Positions 20,172 to 32,573 of a stretch of DNA of 64,000 bases are shown one piece after another (positions within the stretch are counted from its first letter, which is position 1; every line of letters begins with the position of its first letter). Made by a program: the position numbers and the translations under genes. The notes beneath the pieces are model-generated. The model made no database searches. It was not told where the DNA came from and worked only from the letters and a program-made list of their open reading frames with translations. The stretch covers positions 992,001 through 1,056,000 of the forward strand of contig NZ_JASZYB010000001.1 of the NCBI RefSeq assembly GCF_030317205.1, written 5' to 3'. This DNA comes from Variovorax sp. J2L1-78 (GTDB lineage: Bacteria; Pseudomonadota; Gammaproteobacteria; Burkholderiales; Burkholderiaceae_C).

Positions 20172-20651
20172 CTACAGCTTCTTCTGCAGGAACATCGCCG
20201 CGCCGAAGGCCGGGTCGAGCTGGTAGCCGGCAAAGCCTTCGCGCTCGTAGGCGCGCAGCGCCGGGGCGTTACCCTGCAGCACCTCGAGCGTGAGCTTGCA
20301 GGCGCCGCGCGCCACCGCCTCCTCTTCGACGCGCGCCAGCATCCGTTGCGTGATGCGCTGGCCACGGTGGCTCTGCAGGACGACCACGTCGTGCACATTG
20401 ACCAGCGGCCGGCAGGCGAAGGTGGAAAAGCCTTCGATGCAGTTCACCAGCCCGACCGGCTGCGGGCCGTCGAACGCGATCACGCTGAACGCTTGCGGAC
20501 GGGCCGCGAGTGCGGTCGGCAATCCGGCCAGCACCGCGTCCGTCAACGGTGTGCCGCCGCCGGCCGGGTCGCGGGCGTACGCGTCGAGCAGGTCGACCAG
20601 GGCACGTGCATGCGCCGGGTTGCCGTAGTCGGCCATCACGATATCGATCAC
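20172..20651 (-). CDS. GNAT-family N-acetyltransferase
   Basis: 159 residues with the GNAT fold. A central strand VNVHDVVVLQSHRGQRITQRML carries the acetyl-CoA pyrophosphate loop (RGQRIT), followed by LTLEVLQGNAPALRAYEREGFAGYQL, the usual motif B. The substrate is unknown. It starts with GTG, overlapping the MOSC stop by 4 bases (GTGA), so it is the last gene of the folP-glmM-MOSC-GNAT unit. Confidence 0.88.
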   Translation of the reverse strand: MIDIVMADYGNPAHARALVDLLDAYARDPAGGGTPLTDAVLAGLPTALAARPQAFSVIAFDGPQPVGLVNCIEGFSTFACRPLVNVHDVVVLQSHRGQRITQRMLARVEEEAVARGACKLTLEVLQGNAPALRAYEREGFAGYQLDPAFGAAMFLQKKL

Positions 20652-21196
20652 ACGGGCTCCAGCGGTCTGGCCTTGCCGGCCGGAAGGTCGATGCGGATCG
20701 CGTCACCTGCTTGTACCGTACCGCCCTGCAGCACGATCGCCATGACACCGACCTTGCGCACCAGGCGCCCGTCGGCATCGTGCGCCAGCGTCGCGGCCAT
20801 CAAGCCGGCCTGGAAACGGTCGATCTGGCTGCAGGGGTTGCGCAGGCCGGTCAGCTCGACGATGGCCTCGTCGCCCAGGTGCAGCCGCGTGCCGGTGGGC
20901 AGTCCGAGCAGGTCGACGCCGTGCGTCGTGATGTTCTCGCCCAGTTCGCCGGGCCAGACCGCGAAACCGGCGGCCATCAGCTCATCGAAGAGCTCGGCGT
21001 GGAGCAGGTGCACCTGACGCAGGTTGGGCGCCTGGGGGTTCCGGGCGACGCGGGATCGGTGCTTCACCGTGGTGCCGGCATGCGCATCGCCTTCCACGCC
21101 GAGTCCGGCGACCAGCCGGATCGCCGGTTCGGTGAACTTGGAAAAGCTGTGCAGCTTGCTGGCATGCACCGCACGCACCGACGGCGACGAGGTCAT
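20648..21196 (-). CDS. MOSC-domain protein
   Basis: 182 residues. The MOSC fold (molybdenum cofactor sulfurase C-terminal) is recognisable from LVAGLGVEGDAHAGTTVKHRSR, WPGELGENITTHGVDL, LRNPCSQIDRFQAGLM and GRLVRKVGVMAIVLQGG. The Cys in NPCSQID is the conserved one. Stand-alone MOSC proteins of the YiiM/YuaD type handle sulfur transfer or hydroxylamine-type substrates; the specific role here is unknown. The ATG overlaps the glmM stop by one base (TGATG), so translation is likely coupled to glmM. Confidence 0.85.
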   Translation of the reverse strand: MTSSPSVRAVHASKLHSFSKFTEPAIRLVAGLGVEGDAHAGTTVKHRSRVARNPQAPNLRQVHLLHAELFDELMAAGFAVWPGELGENITTHGVDLLGLPTGTRLHLGDEAIVELTGLRNPCSQIDRFQAGLMAATLAHDADGRLVRKVGVMAIVLQGGTVQAGDAIRIDLPAGKARPLEPV

Positions 21197-22524
21197 CACT
21201 GCAAGGTCGCGGCCAGACGACGCGCGCACGCTTCGGCCTGCGCCGCATCGCGCGCCTCGACCATCACGCGCACCAGCGGTTCGGTACCGCTCGCGCGAAT
21301 GAGCACGCGACCGGCGTCGCCGAGTTCGGCTTCGGCGCGCTGGGTCTCGGCCTTCAGCGCAGCGTTGGATTGCCAGTCCTGGCCTTCGCGCAGCCGCACA
21401 TTGATCAAGGTTTGCGGAAAAAGGGTGACGTCGGCCAGCAATTCGCCGACCGTCTTGTCACTGCGCTGGCACGCCTGCAGCACCTGCAGGGCGCTCACGA
21501 TACCGTCGCCGGTGGTGTGGCGGTCGAGCGCCAGCAGGTGGCCGGAGCCTTCGCCGCCCAGCAGCCAGCCCCGCTTCTCGAGTTCCTCGAGCACGTAGCG
21601 GTCACCGACCTTGGCGCGGACGAACTCGATGCCCTGCCGGCGCAGCGCCACCTCGACCGCCTTGTTGGTCATCAGGGTGCCGACCACGCCCTGCGGCTTC
21701 TCGCCGCGCGCGACGCGCTCCCGCACCATCAGGTAGAGCAGTTCGTCGCCGTTGAAGAGCCGGCCGTCGGCATCGACCAGTTGAAGACGGTCGGCGTCGC
21801 CGTCGAGCGCGATGCCGTAGTCGGCGCCCTTGGCCTTCACCGCCTCGATCAGCGCCTGCGGATGCGTCGCCCCGACGTCCTGGTTGATGTTGAGCCCGTC
21901 CGGTGCGCAGCCGATGCTGCTCACCTCGGCGCCCAGTTCGTGGAACACGTTGGGCGCCACCTGGTAGGCCGCGCCGTGCGCCGCGTCGACCACCAGCTTG
22001 AGCCCGCGCAGGCTCAGGTCGTGGGCGAAGGTGCTCTTGCAGAATTCGATGTAGCGGCCGGCCGCGTCGCTCAGCCGGCGCGCCTTGCCCAGCTGCGCGG
22101 AATCGGCCCACACGGGCGCCTCTTCCAGCGCCGCCTCGACCGCGAGTTCCCACTCGTCGCTGAGCTTGGTGCCCTGGGCGCTGAAGAACTTGATGCCGTT
22201 GTCGGGAAAGGCGTTGTGGCTGGCGCTGATGACGACGCCGAGGCTGGCCCGTTGCGCGCGCGTGAGGTAGGCCACACCCGGTGTCGGCAGCGGGCCGAGC
22301 AGCACGACGTCGACGCCTGCGGAATTGAAGCCCGACTCGAGCGCCGACTCCAGCATGTAGCCCGAGATGCGCGTGTCCTTGCCGATCAGCACGGTCGGTC
22401 GTTTCTCGGTCTTCTTGAGTACGCGCCCCACGGCATGCGCCAGGCGCAGCACGAAGTCCGGTGTGATGGGCGGCTGGCCGACCGTGCCACGGATGCCGTC
22501 GGTGCCGAAATACTGTCGTGTCAT
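21196..22524 (-). CDS. glmM: phosphoglucosamine mutase GlmM
   Basis: 442 residues, close to the usual 445. It converts glucosamine-6-phosphate to glucosamine-1-phosphate for UDP-GlcNAc, peptidoglycan and lipid A. The start [13 protein letters not shown] is diagnostic. The phosphorylated Ser102 lies in [14 protein letters not shown], the metal loop is DGDADR, and the sugar loop GGEGSGH and the phosphate loop RASGTEPL are intact. The ATG overlaps the folP stop (ATGA), so folP-glmM are coupled as in E. coli. Confidence 0.97.
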   Translation of the reverse strand: MTRQYFGTDGIRGTVGQPPITPDFVLRLAHAVGRVLKKTEKRPTVLIGKDTRISGYMLESALESGFNSAGVDVVLLGPLPTPGVAYLTRAQRASLGVVISASHNAFPDNGIKFFSAQGTKLSDEWELAVEAALEEAPVWADSAQLGKARRLSDAAGRYIEFCKSTFAHDLSLRGLKLVVDAAHGAAYQVAPNVFHELGAEVSSIGCAPDGLNINQDVGATHPQALIEAVKAKGADYGIALDGDADRLQLVDADGRLFNGDELLYLMVRERVARGEKPQGVVGTLMTNKAVEVALRRQGIEFVRAKVGDRYVLEELEKRGWLLGGEGSGHLLALDRHTTGDGIVSALQVLQACQRSDKTVGELLADVTLFPQTLINVRLREGQDWQSNAALKAETQRAEAELGDAGRVLIRASGTEPLVRVMVEARDAAQAEACARRLAATLQ

Positions 22525-23393
22525 GTCGTTGTTTTTTCTTGCAGGGAGTCTTGTTGTTCCGAGGCGCGCATCGTCCGCCAGACAGCCAGCGCCGCGACGG
22601 TGTCGCGCACATCATGCACGCGCACGACGGCCGCCCCGCGCTCCACGGCCAGCAGCGCCGCCGCCACGCTCGGCACCATCCGCGCACCGGCCACCTCGAT
22701 GCCGGTGGCCGCACCGAGCGACGACTTGCGGGACCACCCGGCCAGCACCGGATAGCCCGCAGCGAGCAGCTCGCGCTGCCGCGCCAGCAAGGCGAAATTC
22801 TGCGCCACCGTTTTGCCGAAGCCGATGCCGGGATCGAGCACGATGCGTGAGGACTCAACCTGCAGTTCGCGCAGCGCGTTGGCTCGTTCCATCAGGAATT
22901 TGGCAACCACGGGCACCACGTCGCCCGCCATGGGCGCCGCCTGCATCGTCTGCGGGTCGCGGTGCATGTGCATCAGGCAAACGCCGCAGGACGGGTGCTG
23001 CGCCACGGCCGCCAGCGCGCCCGGTTGGCGCAGTGCCCAGATGTCGTTGACGATGTCGGCGCCGAGGTCCAGCACGGCGCGCATTACCTCGGGCTTGTAG
23101 GTGTCGATCGACAGCGGCACGCCCAGCCGCACGGCCTCGCGTACCACGGGCATCACACGCGCAAGCTCGTCGTCCAGCGAGACGGCAGGGCTGCCGGGCC
23201 GCGTGGATTCGCCGCCGATGTCGAGGATGTCCGCGCCTTGCCGCAGCAGTTCTTCGCAATGCTGCAGCGCTGCCCTCGTCGAGGCATGGGCACCGCCGTC
23301 CGAGAAGGAGTCGGGCGTCACGTTGACGATGCCCATCACCTGGGGCCGTGCCAGATCGATCAGGAACCGGCTGGTGCGCCAGGTGCTCGTCAT
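22521..23393 (-). CDS. folP: dihydropteroate synthase FolP
   Basis: 290 residues; condenses p-aminobenzoate with 6-hydroxymethyl-dihydropterin pyrophosphate in folate synthesis and is the sulfonamide target. The TIM-barrel motifs are present: [52 protein letters not shown], and the closing [16 protein letters not shown] start it at the ATG of [14 protein letters not shown]; a longer in-frame start (23441) would run through the ftsH terminator and is rejected. First gene of the folP-glmM unit. Confidence 0.95.
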   Translation of the reverse strand: MTSTWRTSRFLIDLARPQVMGIVNVTPDSFSDGGAHASTRAALQHCEELLRQGADILDIGGESTRPGSPAVSLDDELARVMPVVREAVRLGVPLSIDTYKPEVMRAVLDLGADIVNDIWALRQPGALAAVAQHPSCGVCLMHMHRDPQTMQAAPMAGDVVPVVAKFLMERANALRELQVESSRIVLDPGIGFGKTVAQNFALLARQRELLAAGYPVLAGWSRKSSLGAATGIEVAGARMVPSVAAALLAVERGAAVVRVHDVRDTVAALAVWRTMRASEQQDSLQEKTTT

Positions 23394-23404
23394 CGCGCCG
23401 CTCC

Positions 23405-23431
23405 AAGAAAAAACGGGGCCCAAGGCCCCGT
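23405..23431 (-). terminator. Rho-independent terminator after ftsH
   Basis: On the minus strand ACGGGGCC-TTG-GGCCCCGT is followed by six T residues. It lies 25 bases after the ftsH stop and separates rlmE-ftsH from folP-glmM. Confidence 0.88.
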
Positions 23432-23455
23432 TGATCTGCACCCTTGCATCGGTGC

Positions 23456-25372
23456 TCAGGCGGCGGTGGGCGCCGGGTCAGGGTTGACCGCCGGCGTGCC
23501 GCCGCTGCCGCCACTGTTCGACGGCGGAATGCGCGGCGTCCAGTCCTTCGGCGGACGCGGTTCGCGACCGGCCATGATGTCGTCGAGCTGGTCCGAATCG
23601 ATGGTCTCCCATTCGAGCAGGGCCTTGGCCATGGCGTGCATCTTGTCGCTGTTCTCTTCGATGAGACGCCGGGCCAGGTTGTACTGCTCGTCGATGATGC
23701 GGCGCACTTCGCTGTCGACCTTTTCCATGGTCTGTTCGCTCATGTTCGTCGTCTTGGTGACCGAGCGGCCGAGGAACACTTCGCCTTCGTTCTCGGCATA
23801 GACCATCGGGCCCAGCGCGTCGGTCATGCCGTAGCGGGTGACCATGTCGCGAGCGATGGAGGTCGCGCGTTCGAAGTCGTTGCTCGCGCCGGTGGTCATC
23901 TGGTGCATGAACACTTCTTCGGCGATGCGGCCACCGAACAGCATGCTGATCTGATTGAGCATGTACTCGCGGTCGTAGCTGTAGCGGTCCTGCGCCGGCA
24001 GGCTCATGGTCACGCCCAGCGCACGGCCGCGCGGGATGATGGTGACCTTGTGCACCGGATCGCACTTGGGCAGCAGCTTGCCGATGAGGGCGTGGCCGGA
24101 CTCATGGTAGGCCGTGTTGCGGCGCTCTTCCTCGGGCATGACCATGCTCTTGCGCTCGGGGCCCATGAAGATCTTGTCCTTGGCCTTCTCGAAGTCCTGC
24201 ATCTCGACCACACGCGCATTGCGGCGAGCGGCCATCAGCGCGGCTTCGTTGCAGAGATTGGCCAGGTCGGCACCCGACATGCCCGGCGTGCCACGCGCGA
24301 TCACGCTGGGGTTCACGTCCTGGCCCAGCGGCACCTTGCGCATGTGCACGGCCAGGATCTGTTCGCGGCCGCGGATGTCCGGCAGCGTCACATACACCTG
24401 GCGGTCGAAACGGCCGGGGCGCAGCAAGGCGGCGTCGAGGATGTCCGGACGGTTCGTCGCGGCCACGACGATCACGCCGAGGTTGGTCTCGAAGCCGTCC
24501 ATCTCGACCAGCATCTGGTTGAGCGTCTGCTCGCGCTCGTCGTTGCCGCCGCCGAGACCGGCGCCACGCTGGCGACCGACCGCATCGATTTCGTCGATGA
24601 AGATGATGCAGGGCGCGTTCTTCTTGGCGTTCTCGAACATGTCGCGCACGCGGGCCGCGCCCACGCCGACGAACATCTCGACGAAATCCGAACCGGAAAT
24701 CGAGAAGAACGGCACCTTGGCCTCGCCAGCGATCGACTTGGCCAGCAGCGTCTTACCGGTGCCGGGCGGCCCGACCAACAGCAGCCCGCGGGGGATGCGG
24801 CCACCCAGCTTCTGGAAGCGGGCCGGGTCCTTCAGGAAGTCGACGACCTCCTTGACTTCTTCCTTGGCCTCGTCGCAACCGGCGACATCGGCGAAGGTGA
24901 CGGTGTTGGTGTTCTCGTCGAGCATGCGCGCCTTGCTCTTGCCGAAGCTGAACGCCCCGCCCTTGCCGCCGCCTTGCATCTGTCGCATGAAGTAGACCCA
25001 CACGCCGATCAGCAGCAGCATCGGCCCCCAGCTGACCAGCAAGGTCATGAGGAGCGAGCCCTCTTCGCGCGGCTTGACGTCGAACTTGACGTTGTTGGCG
25101 ATCAGGTCACCGACCAACCCGCGGTCGAGGTAGGTGGCGGTGGTGCGGATGCGGCGATCGTCATTGGTGATCGCGACGATCTCGCTGCCGCCCTGGCCTT
25201 CCTGGATCGTGGCGCTCTTGATGCGGTTACCACGAACTTCCTCGAGGAAGTCGGAGTAGCCGATGTTGCCGGCGCCAGCGACACCGCGGGTGTCGAACTG
25301 CTTGAACACAGTGAACAACACCATCGCGATGACAAGCCAGACGGCAACCTTGGAAAACCACTGATTGTTCAA
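23456..25372 (-). CDS. ftsH: ATP-dependent zinc metalloprotease FtsH
   Basis: 638 residues, inner-membrane AAA+ protease that degrades unassembled membrane proteins and regulators such as LpxC and sigma-32. Two transmembrane helices (about 9-25 and 107-128) flank a periplasmic domain. Walker A GPPGTGKT is at 201-208 and Walker B IIFIDEID at 256-263. The second region of homology contains [20 protein letters not shown], and the zinc motif HESGH is at 423-427. The C-terminal tail is Pro/Gly-rich. Order rlmE-ftsH with the same orientation is conserved in proteobacteria. Confidence 0.98.
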   Translation of the reverse strand: MNNQWFSKVAVWLVIAMVLFTVFKQFDTRGVAGAGNIGYSDFLEEVRGNRIKSATIQEGQGGSEIVAITNDDRRIRTTATYLDRGLVGDLIANNVKFDVKPREEGSLLMTLLVSWGPMLLLIGVWVYFMRQMQGGGKGGAFSFGKSKARMLDENTNTVTFADVAGCDEAKEEVKEVVDFLKDPARFQKLGGRIPRGLLLVGPPGTGKTLLAKSIAGEAKVPFFSISGSDFVEMFVGVGAARVRDMFENAKKNAPCIIFIDEIDAVGRQRGAGLGGGNDEREQTLNQMLVEMDGFETNLGVIVVAATNRPDILDAALLRPGRFDRQVYVTLPDIRGREQILAVHMRKVPLGQDVNPSVIARGTPGMSGADLANLCNEAALMAARRNARVVEMQDFEKAKDKIFMGPERKSMVMPEEERRNTAYHESGHALIGKLLPKCDPVHKVTIIPRGRALGVTMSLPAQDRYSYDREYMLNQISMLFGGRIAEEVFMHQMTTGASNDFERATSIARDMVTRYGMTDALGPMVYAENEGEVFLGRSVTKTTNMSEQTMEKVDSEVRRIIDEQYNLARRLIEENSDKMHAMAKALLEWETIDSDQLDDIMAGREPRPPKDWTPRIPPSNSGGSGGTPAVNPDPAPTAA

Positions 25373-25429
25373 ACGAAGCTCCAGTCAAAAGCGCGTGACA
25401 GCGAAATGAAAATTCGCCCAGGTCACGCA

Positions 25430-25456
25430 ATTGATGCCCATTTTAGGCTTTTCAAG
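25430..25456 (-). promoter_or_regulatory. possible heat-shock-type promoter upstream of ftsH
   Basis: On the minus strand CTTGAAA (25456-25450) matches the sigma-32 -35 consensus. A weak -10 (GGGCATCAA, 25439-25431) follows after 10 bases. The 164-bp gap between rlmE and ftsH contains no ORF. Only the -35 is convincing. Confidence 0.3.
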
Positions 25457-25536
25457 CTGCGAAACCGCGTGATTTCCCTCAAGCAGCCACAGCATGGGCG
25501 AGGGTTTCCTGCGCACAGCGGCAGAGACAACCGGTA

Positions 25537-26205
25537 TCAATGGGTGTCAGCGCCTCGCAGGCCGACGCCCACCAGGAAGGTTTCGGACGATTTATCGCGC
25601 GATGCCTTCGGTTTGAAGGGCTTCGCCACCCGGAAGTTCTCCTTGAACAGCTGGGTCAGTTCGGCATAGCCGGCGCCATGGAACACCTTCGCGACGAGCG
25701 CGCCCTCGGGCTTGAGATGCTGGCGCGCAAAGTCGATGGCCAATTCGACCAGATGGCTGATCCGCGCCGCATCGGCGGAGGCGATGCCCGAGAGATTCGG
25801 CGCCATGTCCGACACGACCACATCGACCTTGCGACCGGCCAGGACTTCTTCCAGGCGAGCGAGCACCTCGTCCTCCCGGAAATCCCCTTGCAGGAAGGTG
25901 ACGCCTTCGATCGGCTCCATGGGCAGAAGGTCGAGCGCGATGATGGTGCCGTGCAGCGTTCCGGCCGCGGCGCCACCGGGGGACAGGCGCCGCCGGGCGT
26001 ACTGGCTCCAGGCGCCGGGGGTGGACCCAAGGTCGACCACCACGTGCCCCGGCTTGATCAGACCGAGCGTCTCGTCGATCTCCTTGAGCTTGTACGCAGC
26101 GCGCGCCCGGTAGCCCTCCCGGGTCGCCAGTTTGACCCAGGGATCGTTGATATGGTCGTGCAGCCAGGCCTTGTTGACCTTCTTGCCGGTTGTTTTGGTG
26201 CTCAT
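25537..26205 (-). CDS. rlmE: 23S rRNA (uridine(2552)-2'-O)-methyltransferase RlmE
   Basis: 222 residues (E. coli RlmE 209). It methylates U2552 in the A-loop of the large subunit and helps late 50S assembly. Motifs: the entry [12 protein letters not shown] with the catalytic Lys, SAM motif [13 protein letters not shown], the second acid in [12 protein letters not shown], and the Lys in ALVAKVFHG. The C-terminus has the expected [12 protein letters not shown] short insertion [10 protein letters not shown] lies after the SAM motif. It is divergent from yhbY across 50 bp and upstream of ftsH. Confidence 0.96.
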   Translation of the reverse strand: MSTKTTGKKVNKAWLHDHINDPWVKLATREGYRARAAYKLKEIDETLGLIKPGHVVVDLGSTPGAWSQYARRRLSPGGAAAGTLHGTIIALDLLPMEPIEGVTFLQGDFREDEVLARLEEVLAGRKVDVVVSDMAPNLSGIASADAARISHLVELAIDFARQHLKPEGALVAKVFHGAGYAELTQLFKENFRVAKPFKPKASRDKSSETFLVGVGLRGADTH

Positions 26206-26243
26206 CGGCGGGGTCGTACTCGGTTCGCTGGGCGGGGGTTCGC

Positions 26244-26250
26244 GATAATA
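26244..26250. promoter_or_regulatory. overlapping divergent -10 elements (rlmE / yhbY)
   Basis: GATAAT on plus (26244-26249) and TATTAT on minus (26250-26245) occupy the same seven bases of the 50-bp divergent gap. The plus-strand element lies so close to the yhbY ATG at 26256 that the transcript would start at or next to it. No good -35 is seen on either strand. Confidence 0.4.
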
Positions 26251-26255
26251 CGGCT

Positions 26256-26735
26256 ATGACAGCCATTCAACTTACCCCTGCGCAGCGCAAGGTGCACCGC
26301 GCCGAAGCCCATCACCTCGATCCGATCGTCATGGTCGGTGGCGACGGGCTCACCCCGGCTGTCAAGAAAGAGGCCGACGCCGCACTCAAGGCGCACGGCC
26401 TGATCAAGATCCGGGTCTTCTCGGATGACCGCGTGGCCCGCGAGGCCATGCTGACGACGCTGGCCGACGAGCTCGGCGCCGCGCCGATCCAGCACATCGG
26501 CAAGCTGCTGGTGCTCTGGCGCCCCAAGCCCGAGAAGGTCAAGGACGTCGACGAAGACCGCATGCCCGGTCCACGCGACGTGAAGATCGTCAAGTACAGC
26601 AAGCGCTTCGGTCAGCGCCCCGAAATCAAGACGCTGCGCGTGCTGGGCAACCAGCGCCTCACGCCCGGCGGCACCATCAAGCGCGCCAAGCCGAAGCGCC
26701 CCCTGTCGGCCAAGAAGCGCAACCAGGCGGACTGA
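26256..26735 (+). CDS. yhbY: YhbY-family RNA-binding protein (CRS1/YhbY domain)
   Basis: 159 residues. The first about 97 form the CRS1/YhbY domain, with AQRKVHRAEAHHLDPIVMVGGDGLTPAVKKEADAAL and the GIxxIGK-like HIGKLLVLWRP. E. coli YhbY binds pre-50S particles. A basic extension of about 60 residues (KIVKYSKRFGQRPEIKTL, ending RPLSAKKRNQAD) is not in the E. coli protein and probably adds RNA contacts. There is no ribosome site before the ATG. The stop overlaps the next gene start (TGATG). Confidence 0.93.
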   Translation: MTAIQLTPAQRKVHRAEAHHLDPIVMVGGDGLTPAVKKEADAALKAHGLIKIRVFSDDRVAREAMLTTLADELGAAPIQHIGKLLVLWRPKPEKVKDVDEDRMPGPRDVKIVKYSKRFGQRPEIKTLRVLGNQRLTPGGTIKRAKPKRPLSAKKRNQAD

Positions 26736-27499
26736 TGCCGACCCGCCAGGCCGCAGGGCGGCAGCGCCACATCCTCTGCATGAAGTGGGGCACGAAGTAC
26801 GGCCCCGACTACGTCAATCGTCTCTATGCGATGGTGCGTCGGCATCTGACCGGCGACTTCAACTTCGTCTGCCTGACCGACGATGCGAAGGGCATTCGCA
26901 GCGAGGTGCAGTGCCTGCCCATCCCGCCGCTCGACCTGGACGTGCCCGCGGGGCAGCCGGACCGCGCGTGGAAGAAGCTGACCACCTTCGAACGTGACCT
27001 GCACGGGCTGCGCGGCACCGCCCTCTTCCTCGACCTCGACGTGGTCGTGGTCGGCGGCCTCGATGTGTTCTTCGAGCAGCCGGGCGACTTCCTGATCATC
27101 CACGACTACGCCCGGCCGTGGCGCACGGAGCGCATCACCGGCAACTCGTCGGTCTATCGCTTCGAGCTGGGCGCGCATGCCGACGTGCTGGCGTACTTCC
27201 GCGCCCACATGGACAAGGTGCAGGCGGAGTTCCGCAACGAACAGGCCTACCTGTCGGACTTCCTGCACGCCCAAGGCAAGCTGCAGTACTGGCCCGACGC
27301 CTGGTGCCCGAGCTTCAAGTACCACGGCATCCCGACCTGGCCGACCAACTACTGGCAGGAGCCTTTCGTGCCGGAGGGCGCGCGCGTGATGGTGTTCCAC
27401 GGCGAATGCAACCCGCCCGATGCCCTGGCCGGGCGACGCAACCGGGCCTTCCGGTTCATCCGCCCCGCGCGCTGGATCGCGAAGTACTGGACGGCCTGA
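26735..27499 (+). CDS. putative glycosyltransferase (GT-A type)
   Basis: 254 residues. HILCMKWGTKYGPDYVNRLYAMVRR, FNFVCLTDD and LFLDLDVVVVGGLDVFF form a GT-A core with a DLD metal motif. A second half has NEQAYLSDFL and VMVFHGECNPPDAL. No signal peptide, so cytoplasmic. The acceptor and sugar are unknown; lipopolysaccharide or capsule modification is a guess. It is translationally coupled to yhbY by a TGATG overlap, an unusual partner for a housekeeping RNA-binding gene. It converges with the DUF4149 gene, with no gap. Confidence 0.75.
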   Translation: MPTRQAAGRQRHILCMKWGTKYGPDYVNRLYAMVRRHLTGDFNFVCLTDDAKGIRSEVQCLPIPPLDLDVPAGQPDRAWKKLTTFERDLHGLRGTALFLDLDVVVVGGLDVFFEQPGDFLIIHDYARPWRTERITGNSSVYRFELGAHADVLAYFRAHMDKVQAEFRNEQAYLSDFLHAQGKLQYWPDAWCPSFKYHGIPTWPTNYWQEPFVPEGARVMVFHGECNPPDALAGRRNRAFRFIRPARWIAKYWTA

Positions 27500-27916
27500 T
27501 CAGGCGCCGGTGCGGCGCCCCATGCGCCACAGCAGCGCGCCCGCGCAGGCCCACTGCGCCAGGTACATGCCGCTGCCGGCGGCATGCCAGAACTTGAGGT
27601 TGTCGCGCGCCAGGATGCGCGGCGCCGCGACGTACTGCTGAAGGAGCGCAAGCAGCAGCGCCGCCAGGACCAGGCCGATGGCCATGCGAGTCGCTGCATC
27701 GAAGCCGGCATCGGCCTTCTGTCGGAAATGGATCAGGAGGATCAGCCCGCAGGCGATCGCGATCCAGCTCTGCGCTTCGAACAACTGGCCGGCGAAATTG
27801 CCGGCGACCGCCGGGTTGCCGAGGCGGGCGAACAGCATCGGCACCACCAGAAAACCGATGGTGCTCAGGCTGCCCCACCAGAAGGCGGCGAGCAAGAGCG
27901 CGACGCGGTCCTTCAT
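27500..27916 (-). CDS. DUF4149 inner-membrane protein
   Basis: 138 residues with four hydrophobic segments. It opens RVALLLAAFWWGSLSTIGFLVVPMLFARL, followed by a helix around IAIACGLILLIHF, a third after RMAIGLVLAALLLALLQQY, and the last LAQWACAGALLWRMGRR. This matches the DUF4149 family of unknown function that regularly follows greA in Burkholderiales. It lies 7 bp downstream of greA on the same strand, so it shares that transcript. Confidence 0.85.
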   Translation of the reverse strand: MKDRVALLLAAFWWGSLSTIGFLVVPMLFARLGNPAVAGNFAGQLFEAQSWIAIACGLILLIHFRQKADAGFDAATRMAIGLVLAALLLALLQQYVAAPRILARDNLKFWHAAGSGMYLAQWACAGALLWRMGRRTGA

Positions 27917-27923
27917 CGCAGGC

Positions 27924-28400
27924 TCACAGGTACTTGACCGCGACGATCTCGTAGTTCTTCACGCCACCCGGCGCCTGCACCGCAGCGGTGTCGCCCTCTT
28001 CCTTGCCGATGAGCGCACGCGCGATCGGGCTGGAGATGTTGATGAGGCCCTGCTTCAGGTCGGCCTCGTCCTCGCCGACGATCTGGTAGGTCACGGCTTC
28101 GCCGCTGCTTTCCTCTTCAAGCTCGACGGTCGCACCGAACACCACCTTGCCGCCAGCGTCGAGCGCAGTCGGGTCGATGATCTGCGCGGCCGACAGCTTG
28201 CCTTCGATTTCCTGGATGCGGCCTTCGATGAAGCCCTGGCGGTCCTTGGCGACCTCGTACTCGGCGTTCTCGCTCAGGTCGCCCTGGGCGCGCGCCTCGG
28301 AGATCGCATTGATCACCCAGGGGCGATCGACCGTCTTGAGGCGGTGCAGTTCTTCGCGCAGCTTTTCGGCGCCGCGCTTGGTCACGGGAATGGTGTTCAT
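27924..28400 (-). CDS. greA: transcription elongation factor GreA
   Basis: 158 residues, exact family length. It enters the RNA polymerase secondary channel and stimulates cleavage of backtracked transcripts. The N-terminal coiled coil has the tip acids in [21 protein letters not shown], and the C-terminal FKBP-like domain includes [38 protein letters not shown] near the start gives no strong ribosome site. A terminator-type hairpin lies between greA and the upstream gene, so greA has its own promoter. Confidence 0.97.
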   Translation of the reverse strand: MNTIPVTKRGAEKLREELHRLKTVDRPWVINAISEARAQGDLSENAEYEVAKDRQGFIEGRIQEIEGKLSAAQIIDPTALDAGGKVVFGATVELEEESSGEAVTYQIVGEDEADLKQGLINISSPIARALIGKEEGDTAAVQAPGGVKNYEIVAVKYL

Positions 28401-28413
28401 GTTCTGTTGCTCC

Positions 28414-28449
28414 AGAAAACGAAACCGCCGAACGCTGCCGTTCGGCGGT
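28414..28449 (-). terminator. Rho-independent terminator after the Kdo hydroxylase gene
   Basis: On the minus strand ACCGCCGAACG-GCAG-CGTTCGGCGGT (11-bp stem) is followed by TTCGTTTTC. It ends the carAB-Kdo hydroxylase unit before greA. Confidence 0.85.
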
Positions 28450-28467
28450 GCATGGGGGAGAGAAGGA

Positions 28468-29337
28468 TCAGACGAGTGTACGTCCGGTCAGCCGGCTCAG
28501 GATGGCGAGCGGGCTCGAGTCAGGATTGTATTGCCTGGCCGCCGGCAGGTGCAGCGTCTGTTCCAGCATGTACTGGCCCGACATCACGGCATGCGAGGTC
28601 TGGTCGGAAAAGCACACCCAGACCGAGCCGGCCGGGAACGGAACCGTCTGCTGCGGGCCGTTCTGCTGGTAGTCGAGGTCCGACTTCATGGCGTCGTGCA
28701 GCTGCAGCATCAGGTGGTCGTACTCGCTGCGCAGCGACTTGGTCACGCGCAGCGCGCGCAGGGCCTTCGCCTGCCAGCGCGAATACGGTTTGGCGCGCGG
28801 CAGGAAGCGCTTGGCGACCGTCTCGAAGGGCTCGCCCACGCGCCAGACGCGCGGCACGCCGTCGGGGTTGGCGTTGGTGAACACCCGCAGGATGCGCTCG
28901 CCGTAGTTGGGCCGCGACGGAAAGGCGTCGACATGCATGCGCTTGTCGTCGGCGCGCCAGGATTGCACCCGCGTCTCCACCTGCGCCGGCCGATAGCTCG
29001 TCGGCGCCAGGCGCAAGGCCGGCGTGTAGTGCGGGAGCAGGCCGTGGATGAGCTGCGTGGCCTGCGCGCGAAAGCGCCCGACCATCGCCGCCGTGGCGCG
29101 CTGCACCGCCTCGTCGCCGGCCACGCCCTTGAGCGTGCCCGACGCATCGAGGCTGATGTTGCGCACCTTCGGTGCCAGCAGGCTCGGCGTCAGCAGGCCG
29201 CGCTCTTCCGGCCGCAGCTCGAAGCCGAGCTTCGGGAAATACAGCACCTTGCCGGCTTCGAGGGCGGCGATCCAGTCGTCGTTCGGCGTGGCCGCAACCC
29301 AGTCGGCCAGGTCGAGTTCGACGAGCTGCGTTTCCAC
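28468..29337 (-). CDS. kdoO: Kdo hydroxylase (KdoO-type Fe(II)/2-oxoglutarate dioxygenase)
   Basis: 289 residues. The protein matches Kdo hydroxylases, which convert the outer Kdo of lipid A core to D-glycero-D-talo-oct-2-ulosonic acid, as in Burkholderia and Yersinia. The iron motif HVD in [20 protein letters not shown] and the distal His in [20 protein letters not shown] are visible. The GTG start at 29337 is chosen because GAGGTC lies 7 bases upstream; the stop codon of carB (29346) overlaps this site. The longer in-frame reading is an antiphase shadow of carB. It shares the carAB transcript and ends at a terminator. Confidence 0.82.
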   Translation of the reverse strand: METQLVELDLADWVAATPNDDWIAALEAGKVLYFPKLGFELRPEERGLLTPSLLAPKVRNISLDASGTLKGVAGDEAVQRATAAMVGRFRAQATQLIHGLLPHYTPALRLAPTSYRPAQVETRVQSWRADDKRMHVDAFPSRPNYGERILRVFTNANPDGVPRVWRVGEPFETVAKRFLPRAKPYSRWQAKALRALRVTKSLRSEYDHLMLQLHDAMKSDLDYQQNGPQQTVPFPAGSVWVCFSDQTSHAVMSGQYMLEQTLHLPAARQYNPDSSPLAILSRLTGRTLV

Positions 29338-29345
29338 CGCCGACC

Positions 29346-32565
<3,220 letters not shown>

Positions 32566-32573
<8 letters not shown>

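Noticed and set aside
23444..25669. 741-residue plus-strand ORF opposite ftsH
   Set aside because: Antisense shadow of the invariant ftsH sequence.
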